From Streptomyces sp. KMM 9044 (lineage in GTDB: Bacteria; Actinomycetota; Actinomycetes; Streptomycetales; Streptomycetaceae), in the NCBI RefSeq assembly GCF_024701375.2, contig NZ_CP113910.1, positions 6,572,001 to 6,636,000 on the forward strand: 64,000 nt of DNA. Reading direction: 5' to 3'. Positions 44,501 through 52,624 of the stretch are shown here, one piece after another (the first letter of the stretch is position 1; every line of letters begins with the position of its first letter). A program made the position numbers and the translations under genes. A model generated the notes under the pieces. That model saw nothing but the letters and a program-made list of their open reading frames with translations, was not told the origin of the DNA and searched no databases.

Positions 44501-45583
44501 CGTCAGCCGAAGTGTCAGCCCGGGCAGTGGCACCCCGCACGAGCCCGGCACGTGCGGGCCCTGCGGCAGGTTCGTGGTGATCGCACCGCCGGTCTCCGCC
44601 GAGCCGTAACCGTCCAGCAACGCGACGCCGAAGACGGACCGGAACTCCTCGTGCAGGGGCTGCGGGCACGACGACCCCGCGACCAGGCACACCCGCGGCC
44701 GTGGCGGTCGCGCCGCCCCGGACCGCGCCAGCTCGACCATCCGGCGGTACATCGCCGGCGCGCCCACGAGGAAGGTGGCGTCCTCCTCGCGTACGCGGTG
44801 CAGCACCTCCTCGGCGTCCGGGCCGTCGGTGAGGCAGGCCGTGGCGCCGACCGCGACGACGCCGAGCACGCACACGTTGTGCGCCACGACGTGGGACAGC
44901 GGCATCGGGCACACCAGCCGGTCCTGCGGCGACATGCCCAGCAGGGGAGCGCCGCAGGAGGCCGTCGTCCACAGCGACGTCCGCTGGGTGGCCACGACTC
45001 CCTTGGGATGTACGGTCGTTCCGGACGTGTACAGCAACCAGGCGGGCTCGTCGAGCCCCAGGTCGTCCCGGGGCGGGTCGCGCAGCGACCACGTCGACGC
45101 CAGTTCCTCCCAGCGCGGCAGCTCGGCGTCGACGGCCGCAGCGAACCCCGGTTCGGAGTCGTCCCCGACCAGGATCACCGTGATCCCCGGTCGGTCCGCG
45201 AGCACCCGGCGCACCTGTGGCAGCCGTACCGCATCCGTGATCACCACCTGGGCCGCGCAGTCGTCCAGCACCCACGCGAGTCCCGGGCCGGTCGTCAGCG
45301 GGTCCAGCGGTACACCGACGGCACCGGCCCGGGTGACGGCGAGACAGCTCTCAACCGCTTCCACCCGGTTCGGCAGGCAGATCACCGCCGACGCGCCCCG
45401 CGCGAGCCCGAGGCCCACCAGATGGCCGGCGACCCGTGCGGTACGCCGTTCCAGCACGGCCCAGGTCACCGAGCGGCGGGCGTCCTTGAACGCGGTCCGC
45501 TCCGGCTGCCGGGCGGCGTGTTCGGCGAGCAGTTCGTGCAGCGGGCGGATCAGCTCCGCCCGGAGCGCCGCGTCCGCGGTCAC
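41501..45583 (-). CDS. PKS starter-loading protein: AMP-forming acyl ligase, degenerate DH and KR, ACP
   Basis: 1360 residues from GTG at 45583 (AGGGGA five bases upstream), 9 bp after the permease stop. Residues 1-530 are an ANL-superfamily acyl ligase: P-loop YTSGTT (185-190), GYGSAETGG, GWYRTGDLG and ITGRLTELITRGGE. Residues about 555-830 resemble a DH, but the catalytic His is Arg588 and the motif Pro is Ala597, and the second motif has lost its His, so it is dead. Residues about 850-1240 resemble a KR without a glycine-rich NADPH loop or catalytic Tyr, also dead. The ACP Ser is residue 1317 (GFDSL), and the protein ends soon after with no docking tail. Architecture and context suggest it activates a carboxylic acid and loads it on its own ACP as starter. 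Two ligase motifs deviate: Val191 in the P-loop and Glu515 at the A10 Lys position. The substrate is inferred only from the neighbouring mqn genes. Confidence 0.85.
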   Translation of the reverse strand: MTADAALRAELIRPLHELLAEHAARQPERTAFKDARRSVTWAVLERRTARVAGHLVGLGLARGASAVICLPNRVEAVESCLAVTRAGAVGVPLDPLTTGPGLAWVLDDCAAQVVITDAVRLPQVRRVLADRPGITVILVGDDSEPGFAAAVDAELPRWEELASTWSLRDPPRDDLGLDEPAWLLYTSGTTVHPKGVVATQRTSLWTTASCGAPLLGMSPQDRLVCPMPLSHVVAHNVCVLGVVAVGATACLTDGPDAEEVLHRVREEDATFLVGAPAMYRRMVELARSGAARPPRPRVCLVAGSSCPQPLHEEFRSVFGVALLDGYGSAETGGAITTNLPQGPHVPGSCGVPLPGLTLRLTDARTGEEVERGAEGEIRVSGPGLMLGYHGRLEETAAVLAEGWYRTGDLGRQDADGHLTITGRLTELITRGGEHLHPREVEQALVQAPGVADAAVAGAPDEALGEIPVAYVLPVPESGGIDVETVLAACRRRLPPYKLPDEIHEIAEVPRDPAGEIARGLLADLPARLLWRGSRRTAGEPARYRGAGDMGLQDAGHPLLSATVELPGRDELAFTGRITVTGSDPSLLRRVEGTTVVAGAVLLDLVLHAAGRAGCARVLELTADEPLVLPRDEGVQLRVGVGAPDSHGVREVTVHGRRDACDAARRPWTRHAVASVAPVAGPEPDTGWTVWPPQGARRTGGGTGAGRPDTARTPRGVWRRGDEVFVEVALPDRTTAQARFAPHPALLDTALACAVRQTAQGTGEDTREDAADVVAVRWRDVSLYAVGASVLRVGLRQSADGTWDVTAADGAGDPVLTARSVTCAPWEKRAVRAASAAQQDGLFEETWALCDPPLRADRSDRWAVVGPDPLGVRAGLLSAGRHCEAPPDLPSLIRAVEEGAPVPDVLLVSAGPPRPRDTDPADAVRAAVFEALQWVRHLTDPRLARSLLVVVTRGAVATGDDSSPDVGAAAVWGLVGAAQDRAPGRFVLVETDAVGPSWQRVESAVTCGEPRLMLRGGEVRAPRAARVPVSSPEVSSPGRTALFAGSDRHGPAEAFLARTGHGAGPGTHGPLLTGPFAKNAADRLPASAGTAELVRWDPVDPAGAVRALFDGAPRTVLFTAAVATDGTTTGTRAEVDAALRPVVGPALELVRSAAGRGVASVVLATPAPASAGLVDSAVAAVFDVGARALRRAGVAAVSVRGPAGASDEAADLFASAVATGRAALTAGRPDLSAPRGAGPLGATAALLRGLAGGVGLRPARDTVTDPGGLRHRLAALTGTEQQETLLRLVRGHFATALGLASAGQVPDTGRIRDLGFDSLTALTARNALESTTGLSLPTSVIFDFSTPEELARRLRNELLAD

Positions 45584-45592
45584 GAGATCCCC

Positions 45593-46444
45593 TCACGCAC
45601 CCATCGCGCGGTAGCGTCGCACGGCCAGCGCGCGTCCCACCACCGCGATCAGCACGGACCAGGCCAACGACACCAGCACCGGATGCTGCGTCGGCCAGGC
45701 GCCCGTGGCCGTGAGTCCCGGGTTTCCGAACAGCTCGCGTGCCGCTTGCACCGTCGCGCTCAGCGGGTTCCACTCCGCGGCCCAGCGCAGCACCGTCGGG
45801 AGCGTCGAGGGCGCCACGAACGCGTTCGACAGGAACGTCATCGGGAACAGCCACAGGAAGTTGCCGCTGGCCGCGGCCTCCGGGGCGCGCACGGTCAGCC
45901 CGATGACGACGCCCACCCACGACAGCGCGTATCCCATGAGCAGGAGCAGGGCGAAGCCCGCGGCGGCCCGCAGCACCCCGTGGTGGATGCGCCAGCCGAC
46001 CAGCAGCGCGCAGAGGATCATCACGGCGACCATGACGGTGTTCTGCACGAGGTCCGCGAGGGTGCGGCCGGTGAGCAGCGCGCCGCGCGCCATGGGCAGG
46101 GAGCGGAACCGGTCCACCATGCCGCTCTGTACGTCGTTGGCCAGGCTGATACTGCTGTTGCTGGCCGTGGAGAAGGCGATGGTCTGTGCGAAGAAGCCCG
46201 GCATCATGTACTCGCGGTAGGCCGCCGGACCGTCCGCTCCGGGCAGGGCGAAGGACCCCGCGAAGATGTACGCGAAGAGCAGCACGAACACGATGGGCTG
46301 CACCAGGCTGAGGACGAGCACCTCGGGTATCCGCAGCGTCCGGACCACGTTGCGCCGCGTCACGACCAGGACGTCACGCACGGACTTGGCGGCCGTGCCC
46401 GGCTTCAGCTCGGGTACGGCCGACGCCGTTGCCGACACTGTCAT
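45593..46444 (-). CDS. ABC-2 type transporter permease (daunorubicin-resistance DrrB-like)
   Basis: 283 residues. The ATG at 46444 overlaps the ATPase stop codon by one base (TGATG), a translational-coupling arrangement. After a polar N-terminus there are about six hydrophobic segments, including VLVLSLVQPIVFVLLFAYIF, a pair in the centre (VMVAVMILCALLVGW and a long LLLLMGYALSWVGVVIGL region) and a C-terminal LAWSVLIAVVG. This is the fold of ABC-2 permeases that pair with DrrA-like ATPases. It is expected in the cytoplasmic membrane, exporting the polyketide and giving self-resistance. The specific substrate cannot be read from the sequence. The starter-loading gene follows 9 bp downstream. 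Confidence 0.9.
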   Translation of the reverse strand: MTVSATASAVPELKPGTAAKSVRDVLVVTRRNVVRTLRIPEVLVLSLVQPIVFVLLFAYIFAGSFALPGADGPAAYREYMMPGFFAQTIAFSTASNSSISLANDVQSGMVDRFRSLPMARGALLTGRTLADLVQNTVMVAVMILCALLVGWRIHHGVLRAAAGFALLLLMGYALSWVGVVIGLTVRAPEAAASGNFLWLFPMTFLSNAFVAPSTLPTVLRWAAEWNPLSATVQAARELFGNPGLTATGAWPTQHPVLVSLAWSVLIAVVGRALAVRRYRAMGA

Positions 46445-47433
46445 CACTCCTTCTCGCTCGGCGCGCCGACGACGAGCGCCGCGCGCCTGGTGTCCCGACG
46501 GGTGTCCTCGGTGAGGGCGAGGAAGACCTCGTCCAGCGTGGGACGGCGCAGCGCGATGTCGGTGATCTCGATCCCGTCGCCGTCCAGCGCGGCGACGGCC
46601 TCCGTCAGCAGTCGTACGCCGCCGTCGACGGGCACGGAGACCGTGCTCCGAGGCCGGTCCACGTCCGGGGCACGGATGCCGAACCGGGCCAGCATGGCCG
46701 CGGCGGTGTCGAGCTGTCCGAGTCGGGAGACCGTCACCTCGATGCGCTGTCCGCCCGCCTGCGCCTTCAGCTCGCGCGGTGTGCCCCGGGCCACGATCCG
46801 CCCGTGGTCGACGACCGCGATGTCCCTGGCCAGCCGGTCGGCCTCCTCCAGGTACTGGGTGGTCAGCAGCAGTGTGGTGCCCTGCCCGACGAGGTCCTCG
46901 ATGGCGTCCCACAGCATCAGTCGGCTGGTCGGGTCCAGCCCGACCGACGGTTCGTCGAGGAACATCACCGACGGTCGTACGACGAGGGCGCCGGCCAGGT
47001 CGAGACGCCGCCGCATCCCGCCCGAGTACGTGCTCGACACCCGGTCGGCCGCGGCGGTCAGGTCGAACTGGTCCAGCAGTTCGTCGGTCCGCAGGCGGGC
47101 CGTCCGGGACCGCAGACCGTACAGTTCGCCGATCATGCGGAGGTTCTCCCGGCCCGTCAGCCGGTCGTCCACGGCCGCGAACTGGCCCGAGAGCCCGATC
47201 GACAGCCGGACCCGGTCCGGCTCGCGCACCACGTCGTGGCCGGCCACGGTGGCCGTGCCCGAGTCCGGGCGCAGCAGGGTGGTGAGCAGCCGTACCGTGG
47301 TGGTCTTGCCCGCTCCGTTGGGGCCGAGCAGTCCCAGCACGCCGCCTTCCGGCACATCCAGGTCTACTCCGTCAACGGCCCGGATCTCACCGAAGGTCTT
47401 CACCAGACCCGTGGCGTGAATGGCGCCCGCCAT
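46444..47433 (-). CDS. ABC transporter ATP-binding protein (DrrA-like)
   Basis: 329 residues from ATG at 47433, preceded by GGAGAG at normal spacing; a longer in-frame extension to 47505 lacks a better ribosome site. Walker A is GPNGAGKT (residues 37-44), the signature is YSGGM (136-140), and Walker B is VMFLDEP (about 156-162). The switch region reads TTQYLEEAD, with Gln where most ABC ATPases have His, as is typical of the daunorubicin-resistance subfamily. It would power the adjacent permease. It is 107 bp downstream of mqnC, with a strong hairpin in between, so it may be transcribed partly from its own start. Confidence 0.93.
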   Translation of the reverse strand: MAGAIHATGLVKTFGEIRAVDGVDLDVPEGGVLGLLGPNGAGKTTTVRLLTTLLRPDSGTATVAGHDVVREPDRVRLSIGLSGQFAAVDDRLTGRENLRMIGELYGLRSRTARLRTDELLDQFDLTAAADRVSSTYSGGMRRRLDLAGALVVRPSVMFLDEPSVGLDPTSRLMLWDAIEDLVGQGTTLLLTTQYLEEADRLARDIAVVDHGRIVARGTPRELKAQAGGQRIEVTVSRLGQLDTAAAMLARFGIRAPDVDRPRSTVSVPVDGGVRLLTEAVAALDGDGIEITDIALRRPTLDEVFLALTEDTRRDTRRAALVVGAPSEKE

Positions 47434-47490
47434 GGGCTCTCTCCGTCCTTGTGCAGGGATGGGGGTGGCAGTGCGTGCGGGGCTGGGCGC

Positions 47491-47530
47491 GTGTGTCCGG
47501 GGCACCGGCCCGCGCGAGCCCCGGACACAC
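47491..47530 (-). terminator. Hairpin after mqnC
   Basis: A perfect 13-bp stem (47491-47503 with 47518-47530) around a 14-base loop lies 10 bp beyond the mqnC stop codon, in transcription direction before the ABC ATPase gene. There is no T-run. It probably terminates or attenuates mqn transcripts and may protect their 3' ends. Confidence 0.7.
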
Positions 47531-47540
47531 GGGCCGGGGC

Positions 47541-48746
47541 TCAGGTCGCGGCGATCAGCTTCAGCTCGGGGTGCGCGGTGCCGCCCGCGATCGCCGTGGA
47601 CGAGATGTGCGAGACGATGCGCTCGTCGACCGGGTCGTTCGCCGGGTCGTCGTGCACCAGCAGGTGCTCGTACGTCGTGGCACGCTGCGCCGGAACCCGG
47701 TCCGCCCCCCGGATCAGGGTGATCAGTTCGCCAAGGTTGGAGCGGTGCTTGGCGCCGGCGGAGGAGACGACGTTCTCCTCCAGCATGATCGAGCCGAGGT
47801 CGTCCGCGCCGTAGTGCAGGGAGAGCTGGCCGATCTCCTTGCCGGTGGTCAGCCAGGAGCCCTGGATGTGGGCGATGTTGTCCATGAAGAGCCGCGCGAT
47901 GGCGATCATGCGCAGGTACTCGAAGAGCGTGGCCTGCGTACGGCCCTTCAGGTGGTTGTTCTCGGGCTGGTAGGTGTACGGGATGAAGGCGCGGAAGCCG
48001 CCGGTGCGGTCCTGGACGTCACGGATCATCCGCAGGTGCTCGATGCGCTCGGCGTTGGTCTCGCCGGTGCCCATGAGCATCGTGGACGTGGACTCCACGC
48101 CCAGCCCGTGCGCGATCTCCATGATCTCCAGCCAGCGCTCACCGGACTCCTTGAGCGGGGCGATGGCCTTGCGGGGGCGCGCGGGGAGCAGCTCGGCGCC
48201 GGCGCCGGCGAAGGAGTCGAGACCGGCCGAGTGGATCCGGGTGATCGCCTCCTCCACGCCCACCTTGGAGATCCTGGCCATGTGCTCGACCTCGGACGCG
48301 CCCAGGGAGTGGATGACCAGCTGCGGGAAGGCCTTCTTGATGGCCGCGAAGTGGGTCTCGTAGTACTCCACCCCGTAGTCCGGGTGGTGCCCGCCCTGGA
48401 ACATGATCTGGGTGCCGCCCAGCTCGACGGTCTCCGCGCAGCGGCGCAGGATGTCGTCGAGGTCGCGGGTCCAGCCCTTGTCCTTGTCCTTCGGCGGGGC
48501 GTAGAACGCGCAGAACTTGCACGCCGTGACGCACACGTTCGTGTAGTTGATGTTCCGCTCGATGATGTACGTCGCGATGTGCTCGGTCCCGGCGTACCTA
48601 CGGCGGCGTACGGCGTCGGCGGCGGCGCCGAGCGCGTGCAGGGGTGCGTCGCGGTAGAGGTCGAGCGCCTCCTCGGGGGTGATCCGCCCACCCTCGGCGG
48701 CACGGTCGAGGACGGGCTGGAGCGGGGACTTCGGAGGTCGGGACAT
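47541..48746 (-). CDS. mqnC: Cyclic dehypoxanthine futalosine synthase
   Basis: 401 residues from ATG at 48746. MqnC is a radical SAM enzyme that cyclises dehypoxanthine futalosine (DHFL) to cyclic DHFL in the futalosine route to menaquinone. The [4Fe-4S]/SAM motif is CVTACKFC, with Cys72, Cys76 and Cys79, followed by AFYAPPKDKDKGW, characteristic of MqnC. The sequence is full length with no visible damage. It starts 32 bp after mqnA and is followed by a hairpin. In known Streptomyces these genes serve respiration and are not in PKS clusters. Its position here, between an mqnA copy and an exporter plus starter-loading gene, suggests a dedicated copy for a naphthoate building block. The annotation of the enzyme is firm; the role in secondary metabolism is inference. 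Confidence 0.95.
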   Translation of the reverse strand: MSRPPKSPLQPVLDRAAEGGRITPEEALDLYRDAPLHALGAAADAVRRRRYAGTEHIATYIIERNINYTNVCVTACKFCAFYAPPKDKDKGWTRDLDDILRRCAETVELGGTQIMFQGGHHPDYGVEYYETHFAAIKKAFPQLVIHSLGASEVEHMARISKVGVEEAITRIHSAGLDSFAGAGAELLPARPRKAIAPLKESGERWLEIMEIAHGLGVESTSTMLMGTGETNAERIEHLRMIRDVQDRTGGFRAFIPYTYQPENNHLKGRTQATLFEYLRMIAIARLFMDNIAHIQGSWLTTGKEIGQLSLHYGADDLGSIMLEENVVSSAGAKHRSNLGELITLIRGADRVPAQRATTYEHLLVHDDPANDPVDERIVSHISSTAIAGGTAHPELKLIAAT

Positions 48747-48778
48747 GGTGGCCGGGCCTTTCGGTGACGGGGTACGGA

Positions 48779-49711
<933 letters not shown>

Positions 49712-50476
49712 TCAGGCCCGGCGGGCCGTCGCGGCGAAGTGCTCGTGGAGCACGGCGAGCACCTCGGCGGGACGCTCCGAGAGGAAGAAGTGTCCGCCGG
49801 AGAAGACCCGCAGGTCCGACCCGGCCTCGGTGTGCTCGCTCCAGGCACCGGCCTCCTCCAGCGACGTGCGCGGGTCGGCGTCGCCGGTGAGGACGGTCAC
49901 CGGGCAGCGCACCACCGCACCGGGAGTGCAGCGGTAGGTCTCCACGGCCCGGTAGTCGCTGCGGATGGCGGGCAGCACCATGCGCAGCAGTTCCTCGTCC
50001 TGGAGGACCTGGGCGTCGGTGCCGGACAGCCTGCGCAGCTCGGCGATCACCCCGTCGTCGTCGAGGGTGTGCACGTGCTCGTCGCGGGTGCGGGACGGGG
50101 CGCGGCGCCCGGAGGCGAACAGCTGGACGGGGCCCCGCCCGAGGCGCTCCAGGCGGCGCGCCACCTCGAAGGCCACCAGCGCGCCCATGCTGTGCCCGAA
50201 GAACGTCAGCGGACGGTCGTCGGCCCAGCCCGTCAAGGCCGAGGCGACCTGGTCGGCGAGGTCGGCGACCGAGGCGGGACCCGGTTCATGCCGTCGGTCC
50301 TGACGGCCGGGGTACTGGATGGCGGCGACATCGACACCGGGGCTGAGCGCGGTGGCGACCGGCACGTAGAAGCTGGCCGAGCCACCCGCGTGCGGGAAGC
50401 ACACCAGCCGATCGGCGGCGTCGGGAGAGGGCCGGAACCTGCGGATCCACAGGTCGTCGGCGGTGGGGGAACTCAT
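49712..50476 (-). CDS. Type II thioesterase
   Basis: 254 residues from ATG at 50476. It is an alpha/beta hydrolase of the stand-alone (type II) thioesterase family found in PKS and NRPS clusters. The triad is Ser96 in GHSMG, an Asp near 199-201 (TGDADP) and His229 in GGHFFL; the N-terminal RLVCFPHAGGSASFY is diagnostic. Its usual job is to hydrolyse aberrant or prematurely decarboxylated acyl groups from ACPs so that modules are not blocked. Its placement among mqn genes ties those genes to the polyketide pathway, because a thioesterase of this kind has no role in menaquinone synthesis. Confidence 0.95.
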   Translation of the reverse strand: MSSPTADDLWIRRFRPSPDAADRLVCFPHAGGSASFYVPVATALSPGVDVAAIQYPGRQDRRHEPGPASVADLADQVASALTGWADDRPLTFFGHSMGALVAFEVARRLERLGRGPVQLFASGRRAPSRTRDEHVHTLDDDGVIAELRRLSGTDAQVLQDEELLRMVLPAIRSDYRAVETYRCTPGAVVRCPVTVLTGDADPRTSLEEAGAWSEHTEAGSDLRVFSGGHFFLSERPAEVLAVLHEHFAATARRA

Positions 50477-50621
50477 GGGACGTGCGTGTCCTTCCCAGGG
50501 GGCGAGGTGCTGTGACCCGGCCGCAGGCCGGACGGGGGCGGCCGGGAGAGCGCGGAGCGGAGGGGGACGTCACCGGGGCGACGAGCCGATCGCCACGGTG
50601 ACCTGTCCGGGAGGGCCGGCG

Positions 50622-50921
50622 TCAGTCGTCGGCCACGGGCCCGTACACCTCGACCCCGTCGGAGACACGGCGCACGTGAATGCACTCGCCGGGGCACTCC
50701 TTGACCGAGTCGACCACGTCGGCGAGCACCTCCACGGGGATCAGGGCCGTCGCGCCCGGCGCCAGGAGCAGCTCGTCCTCGTCGTCCTTGACGTAGGCGA
50801 GCCCGTCGGTGTCCAGCTCGAACACCTCGGGCGCGTACTGGGCGCAGATTCCGTCACCGGTACACAGGCCCTGGTCGATCCAGACTTCCAGGTCCTCGTC
50901 GTTCGTCGTCTGCGTGGACAT
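50622..50921 (-). CDS. Small ferredoxin with CxxDxxC cluster motif
   Basis: 99 residues from ATG at 50921 (AGGCAGG upstream); a GTG two codons earlier is possible. It resembles actinomycete P450-type single-cluster ferredoxins: CTGDGIC (Cys20, Asp23, Cys26), APEVFELDTDGLAYV, and a C-terminal CPGEC (Cys76, Cys80). The middle ligand position is Asp, where 3Fe-4S actinomycete ferredoxins usually have Ala, Gly or His and 4Fe-4S proteins have Cys. It could pass electrons to the neighbouring radical SAM enzymes MqnC and MqnE, or to a P450 outside the window; no P450 or reductase is visible here. A 163-bp gap with two hairpins separates it from mqnE, and a 145-bp gap with a small stem (50569-50575 with 50596-50602) separates it from the thioesterase. 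Confidence 0.88.
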   Translation of the reverse strand: MSTQTTNDEDLEVWIDQGLCTGDGICAQYAPEVFELDTDGLAYVKDDEDELLLAPGATALIPVEVLADVVDSVKECPGECIHVRRVSDGVEVYGPVADD

Positions 50922-50953
50922 AAACACCTGCCTGGCGGGTCGTCATGATGCGG

Positions 50954-50998
50954 ACACGGTGCGCGCACCACGGTTGAACGGCGGCGCGCGCACCGTGT
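50954..50998 (-). terminator. Hairpin upstream of the ferredoxin gene
   Basis: A perfect 13-bp stem pairs 50954-50966 with 50986-50998 around a 19-base loop. It lies 32 bp before the ferredoxin start and is the second of two hairpins in the 163-bp gap after mqnE. It could be a terminator or an attenuator, or an operator in DNA form. Confidence 0.5.
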
Positions 50999-51010
50999 AC
51001 ACGAGGGGAG

Positions 51011-51054
51011 TCGTGCACGTCGTGCACGAGGGGAGTCGTGCACGACGTGCACGA
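51011..51054 (-). terminator. Strong hairpin after mqnE built from four CGTGCACG palindromes
   Basis: Bases 51011-51029 and 51036-51054 are exact reverse complements (19-bp arms, 6-base loop), 30 bp beyond the mqnE stop codon. Each arm holds two copies of the self-complementary octamer CGTGCACG, at 51012, 51021, 51037 and 51046. The same stretch can be read as an 18-bp direct repeat with a 25-bp period (51002-51019 and 51027-51044). Terminator is the simplest reading; a regulator-binding array is the alternative. Confidence 0.65.
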
Positions 51055-51084
51055 AAGGGTTCCCGGCCTCGGGGCCTGCCGGGG

Positions 51085-52248
51085 TCAGACGCGCATCGGC
51101 TGCGGAGACTCCCGGCGCGCAGGGTCGGGGCGGTCGTACTCCCGGATGATCTCGTACCGGGTGTTCCGCTCCACCGGGCGGAAGCCGGCGTCGCGGATGA
51201 GGTCCAACAGGTCCTCGCGGGTCAGCTTGTTCGGCGTGCCGTAGTTGTCCGCGTCGTGGGTGATCTTGTACTCGACGACCGAGCCGTCCATGTCGTCCGC
51301 GCCGTGCTGAAGGGCCAGCTGGGCGGTCTGGACACCGTGCATGACCCAGAACACCTTGACGTGCGGGACGTTGTCGAAGAGCAGCCGGGAGACGGCGAAC
51401 GTCTTCAGGGCCTCGGCGCCGGTCGCCATCTGCGTCCGTGCCTGCAGCCGGTTGCGGATCTTGCCGTCCTTCATGTCCACGAAGTCGTGCTGGTAACGCA
51501 GCGGGATGAAGACCTGGAAGCCGCCCGTCTCGTCCTGCAGCTCACGCAGCCGCAGCACGTGGTCCACCCGGTGCCGGCGTTCCTCGATGTGGCCGTAGAG
51601 CATGGTGCACGGGGTCTTGAGACCCTTCTCGTGCGCCAGGCGGTGGATACGGGACCAGTCCTCCCAGTGGGTGCGGTGGTCCACGATGTGCTGCCGGACC
51701 TCCCAGTCGAAGATCTCGGCGCCACCGCCGGTGAGCGACTCCAGACCGGCGTCGATCAGTTCGTCCAGGATCTCCGAGGCGGTCAGTCCGGAGATCGTCT
51801 CGAAGTGGTGGATCTCCGTCGCCGTGAACGCCTTCAGGCCGACGTTCGGCAGCGCCTTCTTCAGCTCCCGCAGCGAACGCGGGTAGTACCGCCACGGCAG
51901 ATTCGGGTGCAGACCGTTGACGATGTGCAGTTCGGAGAGGTGCTCGTTCTCCATCGCCTTGGCCAGCCGGACGGCCTCCTCGATGCGCATCGTGTACGCG
52001 TCCTGCTCGCCCGGCTTGCGCTGGAACGAGCAGTACGCGCAGGACGCGGTGCACACGTTCGTCATGTTGAGGTGACGGTTGACGTTGAAGTGGACCACGT
52101 CACCGTTCTTGCGGGTGCGCACCTCGTGTGCCAGACCGCCCAGCCATGCCAGGTCGTCCGACTCGTACAATGCGATGCCGTCCTCGCGGGACAGCCGCTC
52201 ACCGGAGAAGACCTTCTCCTCCAGCTCGCGCTTGAGCCCAGCGTCCAT
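51085..52248 (-). CDS. mqnE: Aminofutalosine synthase
   Basis: 387 residues from ATG at 52248, with a near-perfect GAGGAGG nine bases upstream. MqnE is a radical SAM enzyme that joins 3-[(1-carboxyvinyl)oxy]benzoate with the adenosine part of SAM to give aminofutalosine. The cluster motif is CTASCAYC (Cys66, Cys70, Cys73) followed by SFQRKPG. Other family stretches are LHIVNGLHPNLPW, GGGAEIFDWEVR and HGADDMDGSVVE. The gene is intact. It is the first gene of the leftward group and diverges from mqnD, so the two probably share regulation through the 376-bp intergenic region. Two hairpins directly downstream may make it a largely separate transcript. Confidence 0.95.
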   Translation of the reverse strand: MDAGLKRELEEKVFSGERLSREDGIALYESDDLAWLGGLAHEVRTRKNGDVVHFNVNRHLNMTNVCTASCAYCSFQRKPGEQDAYTMRIEEAVRLAKAMENEHLSELHIVNGLHPNLPWRYYPRSLRELKKALPNVGLKAFTATEIHHFETISGLTASEILDELIDAGLESLTGGGAEIFDWEVRQHIVDHRTHWEDWSRIHRLAHEKGLKTPCTMLYGHIEERRHRVDHVLRLRELQDETGGFQVFIPLRYQHDFVDMKDGKIRNRLQARTQMATGAEALKTFAVSRLLFDNVPHVKVFWVMHGVQTAQLALQHGADDMDGSVVEYKITHDADNYGTPNKLTREDLLDLIRDAGFRPVERNTRYEIIREYDRPDPARRESPQPMRV

Positions 52249-52624
52249 GGCCGGGAACCTCCTCGTTCAGTGCCTGGCGGCACACGTGGTGAGTGTGAGC
52301 ACGCGATGCGGCCCGACTCGTCGACACGCCCCGGGACGTATCAGCTTGGGAAGAACAACGGACCGCCCGTTCCGCCCGGGCGGAACGGAACGGAGCCGCA
52401 CCACGCGAACGGCTTCCGCTGAAGCGGCCGGCCACAACAGACCCGGGGGAACCGGCCAACGATCCGGGACCCACGGGCCCTGGCCGGGAACGGCGGGCAC
52501 CGACGCCGCGTCGGTGGGGCCTGCCCATCCTCGCGGAGGGCGGTCTGGGGAAAACCCCACATCCGCAACGGGTTTGCTGAGGGCTTCCGCCGCCGCCCGC
52601 CGACGAAGAAGGTAGCGCCCGCCC
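52249..52624 (+). promoter_or_regulatory. Divergent promoter region between mqnE and mqnD
   Basis: This 376-bp gap contains no convincing gene. It must hold the start signals for the leftward mqnE group and the rightward mqnD-PKS group. I see no clear -35/-10 pair, which is usual for Streptomyces. Visible structures are a perfect 22-bp palindrome (52367-52388) and a small TGGGG-AAAA-CCCCA hairpin (52546-52559). The ribosome site for mqnD (GAAGAAGG, about 52605-52612) lies at the right end. Confidence 0.6.
52367..52388. promoter_or_regulatory. Perfect 22-bp palindrome, candidate operator
   Basis: Two 11-base arms, CCGTTCCGCCC and its exact reverse complement, abut with no spacer about 120 bp upstream of the mqnE start codon and 236 bp upstream of mqnD. 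Length and symmetry suit a dimeric TetR- or MarR-type repressor site. No such regulator gene is in the window. Confidence 0.45.

Noticed and set aside
46445..46912. N-terminal extension of the ABC permease frame to 46912
   Set aside because: It overlaps the ATPase gene in another frame and is Arg/Gly-rich; the ATG at 46444, coupled to the ATPase stop, is the clear start.
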